The notes beneath the pieces are model-generated. The model had not been told where the DNA came from. It saw nothing but the letters and a program-made list of their open reading frames with translations, and made no database searches. DNA of 64,000 nt, taken from assembly GCA_002205125.1 (NCBI GenBank), contig NIOE01000010.1:310001-374000 (forward strand), in the 5' to 3' direction. Position 1 is the first letter of the stretch; every line of letters begins with the position of its first letter. Source of the DNA: Roseateles noduli. Its GTDB lineage: Bacteria; Pseudomonadota; Gammaproteobacteria; Burkholderiales; Burkholderiaceae_C. A program made the position numbers and the translations under genes. This document shows, one piece after another, positions 55,023-62,170 of this stretch.

Positions 55023-55643
55023 ATGAAAAGCAAGATCGCCGCCCTGTTCGCCACCCTCGCCATCGCCGGCGCTGCCCAGGCAGCTCCGACCTACCTGCCG
55101 GTGGGTGCGCAGGGCAACGTCAGCATCGACACCGTGCTGAACGGCGGCTGGACCCAGTGCTACGTGGGCACGATGGCCCAGGCCATCGGCAACGCCGCGC
55201 AGAACGTGCTGGGCGCCTGCACCGGCGACTACCTGATGATGGCCGGCCGTGCCACCGGCTCCAACACGCTGCTGTCGCTGGCCGCCGCGCTGCGCAGCGA
55301 TGCCATCCTCAACACCGGTGCCAACACGAGCAACACGCACGTCGCCAACGGCGCCAACTGGTACTTCGCGCCGAACTGGTCGTGGGGCTTCACCGCCGCC
55401 GGCGACTCCGTCAGCCTGAGCTCCTGCGACGTGTCGAACAGCCCGCTGAGCCTGTGCCTGCACACGCTGGACAACGTCGGCGGCTATCGCATCAACGACA
55501 TCGCGGGTCTGAACAGCAGCACCGCCTACCAGAAGATCTTCTTCCAGGCCTCCGCCGCGCAAGTGCCGGAACCCGCCACCCTGGCGCTGGCTGGCCTGGC
55601 GCTGGTCGGTGTCGCGGTGTCGCGTCGTCGCAAGTCTGCCTGA
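55023..55643 (+). CDS. PEP-CTERM sorting-domain protein
   Basis: A 206-aa secreted protein: signal peptide KSKIAALFATLAIAGAAQAA, a 160-residue Ser/Asn/Ala-rich mature part with two Cys pairs, and the C-terminal sorting signal VPEPATLALAGLALVGVAV followed by SRRRKSA. Such proteins are exported and processed by an exosortase, usually in bacteria that make extracellular polysaccharide. Exosortase genes are not in the window. ATG 55023 starts the signal peptide. A strong terminator follows. Confidence 0.85.
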   Translation: MKSKIAALFATLAIAGAAQAAPTYLPVGAQGNVSIDTVLNGGWTQCYVGTMAQAIGNAAQNVLGACTGDYLMMAGRATGSNTLLSLAAALRSDAILNTGANTSNTHVANGANWYFAPNWSWGFTAAGDSVSLSSCDVSNSPLSLCLHTLDNVGGYRINDIAGLNSSTAYQKIFFQASAAQVPEPATLALAGLALVGVAVSRRRKSA

Positions 55644-55693
55644 TCGACCTCAGCGACCTGAGCGTCCCGATCGACCTGATCGGCCGCTCCCTG

Positions 55694-55731
55694 CAAGAAA
55701 GCCCCGCAGCTCACGCCGCGGGGCTTTCTTG
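55694..55731. terminator. Strong bidirectional terminator
   Basis: A perfect 14-bp stem, CAAGAAAGCCCCGC and GCGGGGCTTTCTTG, with a 10-base loop. Positioned 50 bp after the PEP-CTERM stop and 42 bp beyond the stop of the convergent 534-aa gene, and T-rich on both sides, so it probably ends both transcripts. Confidence 0.85.
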
Positions 55732-55772
55732 TTTCCGGTCTCAGCGCTTCGGCGATTCAGCGGAAAGGCGCT

Positions 55773-57377
55773 TCAGCGCAGCCGCTCGGTGAAGCTCCGC
55801 TGCGAGGGCGACTCGTTGTGCTCGGTCGGCTTGAAGTTCTCGATCCGGGAGTAGGTCTTGAGCTGCTGCTCGTCGGTCTTGCGCATCGCGCGCGAGACCG
55901 AATCCTTCACCGTGTCGATCAGCGTCGTGACGGTCTTGCTGTCCTTGACCGTGTACGCGTCGTAGTTGCCCTTGCTGCGGTCCAGCGTGAAGGTGCGCGA
56001 CTTCTCGAAGTGGGCGTCGAGCTCCTCGGTCTGCGACTGCGTGACCGAGCGGCCGCCCGTCGCGTTGTTGGGCCGGTCGGTGGTCGTCTGGCTGATCTTG
56101 TAGTCGGTGTGGCCGGCTTCCTGGATGCTGCCGATGCGGCTGGTGCGCTGCGAGTCGGCGCTGAAGTCCGCCTTGAAGTCCGCGAGGCCGCTCTGCAGCG
56201 ACTGCACCTGGTCGCGCAGGCCGTCGCTCATCGTCGGCGTGACCGGCTTGCCGTCGTCCTTGGCGACGGTGGTCTCTGCGGTTCCTGCGTTCCCCGCCTT
56301 CAACGGCGCTTCGTCCACCGGCGGCGCCTGCAGCTGCTGGAACGCGTCCTTGAAGGACTTCGTCATCGCCGCGTCCGCGTGACCGCGATCGGCGGCGGTG
56401 TCGATCTGCTTGAGCAACTGGTCGATGGCGGACCAGCGCTGCCCGTTGCTCGCGGCGCCCTTGGGCGGCGTGGCGTCGACCTCCAGGTTCATCTCGCCGC
56501 TGGTCGTGCGCATGTTCACCGACTTCGTGTCCGAGCCCAGGTGCAGCGAGAAGGCCTGCATCCTGCCGGGCACGTCGGCGGGGGCGTTCGGGTTCTCGAC
56601 CTTCAGGTCGAGGCCGGTCAGCACGCCGCCGCGATCGAAGCCCGTCAGGCCGGACAGGTCGAGCGTGGGCGCGCCTTCGCCCAGGCCTTCGAGCGCTTGA
56701 TCCAATCCGTCGCTCAGGGCGGAGAGCGCCTGGCGCTCCGCGCTGCTGAGCGCGCCGGAGCTCTTCACTTCGACCTGCAGGCCGCGTGTGCCGCCCTGAT
56801 CGCCGTTGTTGACGCCGATCTTGAGTTCGACCGTGTGGCCGGAGCGCGTCTGGATCTTGAGGTTCACCTCCGCGGCGTTCGTGCTGACGCCGCCTAGCGA
56901 CTGTTCCTGGAGCGCGGCGGCGGCCGCGGCAGTCGCGGCCGCGTCGGTGCCCTCGACGGCACCGGCGGCATCGGCGCCCGGCACGTAGTCGGCGAGCGTC
57001 TGCTTGTAGCCGGTGCCGGTGTCCGCGAGTTGCTTCAGCAGTCCCCCGCCGAGTCCGCGCCAACGGTCGGACAGCGAGAGCGCGTCCTTGCCGCTGTTGC
57101 GGGTCATCATCTCGCTGAGGCTGTCGTCACGCGCGTTGGCCCAGAAGCGCTGGGGGCCGAGGCCCGGCGTCTTCGGCTTGGCGTAGACGAGGTCGTTGGC
57201 GGACGTCGCGTCCAGCGTGACGCGCGTGGGCGCGGATGACGCGGATGCTGTGGACGCGGTCTTGGCTGCGGCGCTTGCCGCCTGCGCGGTCATGCCCGCG
57301 GGGCGGAAGGTCGAGGTCGTGCGGCTGGCCGCGATGCGGTCCAGCACGCCCGCGCCGGTCGAAGTGATGAGGGTCAT
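55773..57377 (-). CDS. Protein of unknown function, 534 aa
   Basis: No family was recognised. There is no signal peptide or membrane helix. The N-terminal 60 residues are Ala/Ser/Thr-rich (disordered); about 140-160 is an Ala run. The middle (about 170-320) looks beta-rich with VNLKIQTRSGHTVELKIGV and GLQVEVKSSGALSSAERQALSAL, and the C-terminal third is charged and rich in Gln/Thr/Ser. AGGGAGG lies before ATG 57377. Neighbours give no clue. The layout is compatible with a flagellum- or secretion-associated or phage-like structural protein, but this is speculation. Confidence 0.7.
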   Translation of the reverse strand: MTLITSTGAGVLDRIAASRTTSTFRPAGMTAQAASAAAKTASTASASSAPTRVTLDATSANDLVYAKPKTPGLGPQRFWANARDDSLSEMMTRNSGKDALSLSDRWRGLGGGLLKQLADTGTGYKQTLADYVPGADAAGAVEGTDAAATAAAAAALQEQSLGGVSTNAAEVNLKIQTRSGHTVELKIGVNNGDQGGTRGLQVEVKSSGALSSAERQALSALSDGLDQALEGLGEGAPTLDLSGLTGFDRGGVLTGLDLKVENPNAPADVPGRMQAFSLHLGSDTKSVNMRTTSGEMNLEVDATPPKGAASNGQRWSAIDQLLKQIDTAADRGHADAAMTKSFKDAFQQLQAPPVDEAPLKAGNAGTAETTVAKDDGKPVTPTMSDGLRDQVQSLQSGLADFKADFSADSQRTSRIGSIQEAGHTDYKISQTTTDRPNNATGGRSVTQSQTEELDAHFEKSRTFTLDRSKGNYDAYTVKDSKTVTTLIDTVKDSVSRAMRKTDEQQLKTYSRIENFKPTEHNESPSQRSFTERLR

Positions 57378-57520
57378 TGCGAAGCGCCTCCCTGGCGGCT
57401 TATCCCGCGGTGCTCTGAAGGCGTGGCGGTGATCCTTTCGCTATCGACCGGTCTCCCCGGAACTTGAGCGGTCTCCCCCGACGGAGGGAGAGGCGCTCCG
57501 ATGTGTGGTGCGCTCTGCGA

Positions 57521-58099
57521 TCAGACGTGCAGCCAGGCCGCGATGCCCAGACCGACGCCGATCGCGCCGGCGCCCAGCGTCGCGTACTCCATCCAGCGGC
57601 GCTTGGTCAGCAGCGCGATCGCGGCGAGCGCGATGGCCACCTGCAGCGCGGTCGTGGCCTGCGCCCAGCGGTGGTGGAGGTGCAGCTGCTCGTCGCTCTT
57701 GTGGTCCCACTCGGTGGACTCGGCCTCGAGCTTCTCGGCCTGGACCTTGATCTCGTTCTTCTCGGTCTCGTAGCGGGCGATCTTCTCGCGGTACCTGGCC
57801 TTCTGCTCCTCGCTGGGGGTCAGGTCGAGCGCGAACTCGGCCAGGTTCTGCTTGCTGCTCTTGGCCTGGAAGTAGTTCCAGCGGTTGGCGGCTTCGGTCT
57901 TGGTGATCGCGGCGTTGTTCTTGAACAGCCCCGCATTGGCCTGCGTGGCGCCGCCCATGTAGGAGAAGAAGGCGCCCAGCGTGGCCAGGATCGCGGTGAT
58001 CACCGCCAGCTGGCCGGCGAGCCCCTTGGGCTCGTGCTGCGCCGCGTGTTCGAGTTCGTGGTCGTGCGGACCGTGGACGTGGAAATGGTTGCCGGACAT
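57521..58099 (-). CDS. DUF4337 membrane protein
   Basis: A 192-aa protein with a His-rich N-terminus (NHFHVHGPHDHELEHAAQHE), a helix at about 30-50 (LAVITAILATLGAFFSYMGG), a charged coiled-coil-like middle (EQKARYREKIARYETEKNEIKVQAEKLE), and two C-terminal helices separated by KRRWMEY. This matches DUF4337, whose function is unknown. The His run may bind metal. Confidence 0.8.
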   Translation of the reverse strand: MSGNHFHVHGPHDHELEHAAQHEPKGLAGQLAVITAILATLGAFFSYMGGATQANAGLFKNNAAITKTEAANRWNYFQAKSSKQNLAEFALDLTPSEEQKARYREKIARYETEKNEIKVQAEKLEAESTEWDHKSDEQLHLHHRWAQATTALQVAIALAAIALLTKRRWMEYATLGAGAIGVGLGIAAWLHV

Positions 58100-58160
58100 G
58101 AGTTCGGAGAGTGATGACTAGGGAGGGGAGGTCGGCGCCTGTCGACGCCGCGCCGGGGCG

Positions 58161-58667
58161 TCAGCCGCGTCGCTCGTAGCGGACGAAGTCGTAGTGCCAG
58201 TCGTGGCCGCGTTCGGCGGGGCTGTGGTGGCGTCCTCTGCGCACCTCGGCGAAGACCTGGGGGTCGACAGCGGGGAAGAAGGCGTCGGCGTCGAAGGTCG
58301 CGTCGATCTCGGTGAGTTCGAGCGCGTCGGCGCGGGGCAGGGTGAGTTCGTAGACCTGGGCGCCGCCCATGACGAACACGGCCTCGTCCGGCGCGCAGGC
58401 GGCGAGGGCCTCGTCCAGCGTGGCGAACACTTCAGCGCCGTCGAGCTTGAGGCCCGGCTGGCGCGACAGCACGAGGTTGCGGCGCTGCACCAGCGGCCGG
58501 AACTTCGCGGGGATGGAGTCCCAGGTCTTGCGTCCCATGATGACGGTGTGACCGAGGGTGAGCGCCTTGAAGCGCGCCATGTCCTCGGGCAGGCGGACCA
58601 GCAGTTCGTTGTCGCGGCCGATGCCGCGCACGCGGTCGAGGGCGGCGATGAGGGTCAGGTGAGGCAT
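58161..58667 (-). CDS. folA: Dihydrofolate reductase
   Basis: NADPH-dependent reduction of dihydrofolate. A 168-aa protein with LIAALDRVRGIGRDNELLVRLPEDMARFK, VIMGRKTWDSIP, FVMGGAQVYELTLP and the C-terminal HYDFVRYERR. Catalytic acidic residue: the family Asp/Glu in LPEDMARFK is present. Normal length. Directly left of the small monooxygenase gene, but with a 77-bp gap. Confidence 0.94.
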   Translation of the reverse strand: MPHLTLIAALDRVRGIGRDNELLVRLPEDMARFKALTLGHTVIMGRKTWDSIPAKFRPLVQRRNLVLSRQPGLKLDGAEVFATLDEALAACAPDEAVFVMGGAQVYELTLPRADALELTEIDATFDADAFFPAVDPQVFAEVRRGRHHSPAERGHDWHYDFVRYERRG

Positions 58668-58744
58668 GGGGACGTCAGTGGGAGCGGGCGGGAGAAGACA
58701 GGGGCGGAAGTTTACGGTCGCCCCGGGCGGCGGACCGTGACCCG

Positions 58745-59047
58745 TCAGCCGGCGGCGCCCGGCACCGACTCGTAATGCGACACCACCGGAAACGGGTCGT
58801 AAAAGTGATGCAGCAGCGCGCGCCAGTCCTGGTACTGCGGCGATTTTCGGAAGCCGACCTCGTGGTCCTCGAGCGAGCGCCAGCGCACGAGCAGGAGGTA
58901 CTCGCCGGGTCGTTCCACGCAGCGCTGGAGTTCATGTCCCAGGTAGCCGGGCATGGCCGAAATGATGCGCTGCGCCTGCAGGAAAGCGGCTTCGAAAGCC
59001 GCCTCGTGGCCGGCGCGGACGGGTAGCGGGGCGACTTCAAGGATCAT
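58745..59047 (-). CDS. Antibiotic biosynthesis monooxygenase (ABM) domain protein
   Basis: A 100-aa protein of the dimeric alpha-beta barrel ABM fold: LEVAPLPVRAGHEAAFEAAFLQAQ, PGYLGHELQRCVERPGEYLLLVRW and SPQYQDWRALLHHFY. ATG 59047 overlaps the stop of the cNMP-binding flavoprotein (ATGA), so the two are translated together. It may be a small haem-free oxygenase or stress protein. Confidence 0.85.
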   Translation of the reverse strand: MILEVAPLPVRAGHEAAFEAAFLQAQRIISAMPGYLGHELQRCVERPGEYLLLVRWRSLEDHEVGFRKSPQYQDWRALLHHFYDPFPVVSHYESVPGAAG

Positions 59048-60780
59048 GAGGACCTCCGGGGCCGCATTTTCGCCAGACATTGATGAATCTGTGCGACGAC
59101 TGCCGCGCCTTCGCCGATGGCGCCGCCGACCCGCTTCACCGAGCCCGAGCGCACGTCGCCGACCGCGAACACGCCCGGGACGCTGGACTCCAGCGGCGCG
59201 GGACCGTTCTCGATCTGCCACTCCAGGTCCGCGGCCAGCGTCGGATCCGCGAGCCGCTGCGCGCGACGCACGTCCGTGCCTGTGAGCACGAATCCCTTGG
59301 CGTCGGACATCACCGGGCAGCCCGCGAGCCAGTCCGTCTCCGGCTCGGCACCGACGAACAGGAAGACGTTGCGCGTGTCCTGGCGCGACTCGGCGCCGGT
59401 GCGTGCGCAGCGCCAGGTCACCGCCTCCAGGCCGCGCAGCGGATCGCCGTGCAGCTCGGTGATCTCCGTGTACGGACGCAGTTCGATGTTGGAGGTCGCC
59501 TCGATGCGGTCGATGAGGTAACGCGACATGCTGTCGGCAAGACCCGGCCCCCTCACCAGCACGTGAACGCGGGACGCGTGCTCGGACAGGAAAACCGCCG
59601 CCTGTCCGGCCGAGTTGCCGCCGCCGACCAGGACTACCTCGGTGTCCACGCACAGCGGCGCCTCCAGAGCGGAGGCCCAGTACCAGATGCCGCGGCCTTC
59701 GAAATCGTTCAGGCGCGGCACCGCCAGGCGACGGTAGCGCGCGCCGCTGGCGATGACGGCCGTGCGCGCGCGGAGCTTGCGTCCGTCCGTCAGGGCGATG
59801 AGGAGCTCGCCCTCCGGGCCTTCGCGGGCGCAGTCCAGCGATTCGACCTCGGTGGGGATCAGCAGTTCGGCGCCGAACTTCTCGGCCTGCACGCAGGCGC
59901 GGCCGGTGAGCGCGCCGCCGGAGATGCCGGTCGGGAAGCCGAGGTAGTTCTCGATCCTCGCGCTGTTGCCCGCCTGTCCGCCGTAGGCGCGGCGGTCGAG
60001 CACGACCACGCGCAGTCCCTCGGAGGCCGCGTATACCGCCGTCGCCAGACCGGCCGGGCCCGCGCCGGCGATGGCGACGTCGAAGAGCTCCTCGCGCGGC
60101 GTCTCGTCCACCATGCCGATGCAGCGCGCCAGCGTCGCCTCGGGCGGATTCACCAGTACCGCGCCGTCCGGGCAGACGGCAACGACATCGCCCGGCGCGG
60201 CGCCGTATTCCTCGATCAACGTGGCCGCAGCGGCATCCTGTGCCACGTCGACGACGCGGTACGGCTCACCGTTGCTGTGGAGGAAGCTCTGCAGCCGCAG
60301 CAGCGCGGCCGAATTGGGGCGGCCGATCAGCACCGGCCCGCTCGCGCCGGATTCGATCAGGCCCACGCGGCGCAGGATCATCGCCCGCACCAGCCGCTCG
60401 CCGAGGTCGGCCTCCGCGATGATCAGCGCGCGCAACTGGCTGGGCGGGAGCAGCAGCGTCTCCACCGTGTCGACGGCGACCGCGTCCACCAGCGAGGGCT
60501 TGCCCGACATCGCCGCCAGTTCCCCGGAGAAGTTTCCGCGCGAGTGCTGGATCAGCGGCGTGGTGTTGCCCATGCCGTCGCGATGGCAGACCTCGACCGT
60601 GCCGCCGAGGATGAGGTAGAGCCCCGGCCCCGGCTTGCCCGCGCTGAGCAGCGTCTGGCCGGGCAGGAAGGTCTGCGGCGTGCCGAAGCGCTGCATGCGC
60701 GCCATGTCGCAGGCGCTCAGCCGCGGGTACATCTGGTGGCGGCGGGTCTCGAGCGAGTGGTGGGAGGCTTCAGCATTCAT
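59044..60780 (-). CDS. Cyclic-nucleotide-binding/thioredoxin-reductase-like flavoprotein lacking the redox cysteine pair
   Basis: A 578-aa protein with three parts: an N-terminal cNMP-binding beta-barrel (about 20-140, FLPGQTLLSAGKPGPGLYLILGG, NFSGELAAMSGKP), a small thioredoxin-like domain without CxxC (about 145-215), and a C-terminal FAD/NAD(P)H reductase (VAIAGAGPAGLATAVYAASEGL, NYLGFPTGISG, VVLVGGGNSAGQAAVFL, GVFAVGDVRSGSVKRVG). In true thioredoxin reductases CATC lies where WYWASALEAPLC is found here, so it is not a disulphide reductase of that type. Divergent from a NarL-type regulator. Confidence 0.85.
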   Translation of the reverse strand: MNAEASHHSLETRRHQMYPRLSACDMARMQRFGTPQTFLPGQTLLSAGKPGPGLYLILGGTVEVCHRDGMGNTTPLIQHSRGNFSGELAAMSGKPSLVDAVAVDTVETLLLPPSQLRALIIAEADLGERLVRAMILRRVGLIESGASGPVLIGRPNSAALLRLQSFLHSNGEPYRVVDVAQDAAAATLIEEYGAAPGDVVAVCPDGAVLVNPPEATLARCIGMVDETPREELFDVAIAGAGPAGLATAVYAASEGLRVVVLDRRAYGGQAGNSARIENYLGFPTGISGGALTGRACVQAEKFGAELLIPTEVESLDCAREGPEGELLIALTDGRKLRARTAVIASGARYRRLAVPRLNDFEGRGIWYWASALEAPLCVDTEVVLVGGGNSAGQAAVFLSEHASRVHVLVRGPGLADSMSRYLIDRIEATSNIELRPYTEITELHGDPLRGLEAVTWRCARTGAESRQDTRNVFLFVGAEPETDWLAGCPVMSDAKGFVLTGTDVRRAQRLADPTLAADLEWQIENGPAPLESSVPGVFAVGDVRSGSVKRVGGAIGEGAAVVAQIHQCLAKMRPRRSS

Positions 60781-60899
60781 GGCGTGTCCCCTGCGTCGGT
60801 GCGCGGGCTGGTTGCGGTACCGGTGGTCGTCGATCTACATTGGGGCGGGAGTCTTGAACGCCGGGGGGCACCCCGGCGAGCACAACGAGGTGCGCCACC

Positions 60900-61610
60900 A
60901 TGTCCCATCTTGGACCGACCTTCATCCAGATCGTCCACGAGGAAGCCCTCACCTGCGCGGGATGCGCGGCGGTGCTGGGCGGTCGCGCCGACTTCGCGGC
61001 GTCGATCTGCAGCCTGTCGCAGGCGGTGCTCATCGTGGCCGGCGAGTCGCCCGAACGCTGCGACGTCCTCATCGCCGACTACACCAGCGCGCTTGCGCTG
61101 GCCCTGACCGCGCGGCAGGCGGCGCGGCGCCACGGCGCGCATCAGGCGGGTCGATGTCCGCGCATTCTGGTCCTGACGGCGATGGACCGGGAGTGGGATG
61201 TCCGTGCCGCGATGGAGGCCGGTGTGCAGGGCTATCTGCTGCAGCGATGCCGGCCCGAGCAGTTGGTCGAGGCGGTGGATGCGGTGATGCTCGGCGTGCA
61301 GTTCGTGTCCGTGGAGCTGGCGCCCAAGCTCGCGCGCAGCCTGACGCAGGACCGGCTCACCAAGCGCGAGATGGACGTGCTGGTGGCGATGTCCACCGGC
61401 GCGTCGAACAAGGACATCTCGCAGCGCCTGGGCATCACCGACGCCACCGTCAAGACGCATGTGCGGGCGATCCTCAGCAAGGTCGGCGCGGGCGCGCGCA
61501 CCGAGGCGGTCGCCATCGCCGCGCGCAGCGGGCTGACCGCCCGACCGCCTCACTTCGCCGGACAGAAGGCGCCGGTCTTGATCCAGGCGTCGACGAGTTC
61601 CCCGAACTGA
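60900..61610 (+). CDS. LuxR/NarL-family response regulator-like protein
   Basis: A 236-aa protein. The N-terminal part resembles a degenerate receiver (LIADYTSALALALTARQAAR, ILVLTAMDREWDVRAAMEAG, VQGYLLQRCRPEQLVEAVDAV); the C-terminal LuxR helix-turn-helix is LTKREMDVLVAMSTGASNKDISQRLGI, ATVKTHVRAIL. The gene is 120 bp from the divergent flavoprotein, whose expression it probably controls. Its last 61 bp overlap the 3' end of the convergent cytochrome gene. A GC-rich hairpin (60860-60877) lies in its leader. Confidence 0.85.
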   Translation: MSHLGPTFIQIVHEEALTCAGCAAVLGGRADFAASICSLSQAVLIVAGESPERCDVLIADYTSALALALTARQAARRHGAHQAGRCPRILVLTAMDREWDVRAAMEAGVQGYLLQRCRPEQLVEAVDAVMLGVQFVSVELAPKLARSLTQDRLTKREMDVLVAMSTGASNKDISQRLGITDATVKTHVRAILSKVGAGARTEAVAIAARSGLTARPPHFAGQKAPVLIQASTSSPN

Positions 61611-62170
61611 GCCTGCGTGCCGGGCGCCGGGTCGCGGTGCGCGCCGGGCATCCACGCCCAGCCGACGAGGGTGTCGTGCGCCATGTGCTCGTGGATCTGC
61701 GCCAGCGTGCGCTTGCCATTGCGCGCGGGATCCTTGATCTGCTCGCAGATCTCGCCGAGCGACAGGTTCTGCCAGGCCATCTCGCGCGGCGCGATGTGCC
61801 ACTGCGCGTGACCCGGCACGCCGGAGGCGTCGTTGTTCTTCGCCTGGTGGCAGCTCGCGCAGCGCAGCGCGGGCACGCCCTTGCCGTCCGCGCCGCGCGT
61901 GACGTTGGGGATGTGCAGCCGCGTCTGCACGCCCTGGCCCTGCAGCGGCCGGTCGCCGGTGGGGTGGCAGTTCACGCAGCGCGGGCTCTGGATGACGCGG
62001 CCGGCCTCGGTGAAGATCGCCCGCGAGCGCTCCTGCGGATCGGCGATCGCGTCGAAGCTCTGCACGGTGCGCAGCGGCACCACGGACGCGGGCCGCGCGT
62101 CCTGCGCGGAGACGGACCCGGTGAAGGCCGCGACGGCGCAGAGCGCCAGGAGAGAGGTCGTGTGGTTCAT
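61550..62170 (-). CDS. Periplasmic diheme cytochrome c of a molybdenum dehydrogenase
   Basis: A 206-aa protein with a signal peptide (SLLALCAVAAFTGSVSAQ) and two haem-binding CxxCH motifs: CVNCH (about 65-69) and CASCH (about 104-108). Methionines in HMAHD/WAWMPG may be axial ligands. The start overlaps the stop of the molybdopterin subunit (ATGA), which indicates that it accepts electrons from that enzyme, as in isoquinoline 1-oxidoreductase-like systems. Confidence 0.87.
   Translation of the reverse strand: MNHTTSLLALCAVAAFTGSVSAQDARPASVVPLRTVQSFDAIADPQERSRAIFTEAGRVIQSPRCVNCHPTGDRPLQGQGVQTRLHIPNVTRGADGKGVPALRCASCHQAKNNDASGVPGHAQWHIAPREMAWQNLSLGEICEQIKDPARNGKRTLAQIHEHMAHDTLVGWAWMPGAHRDPAPGTQAQFGELVDAWIKTGAFCPAK

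Noticed and set aside
59044-60780. True thioredoxin reductase (trxB)
   Set aside because: The active-site CxxC is missing and a cyclic-nucleotide-binding domain is fused at the front.
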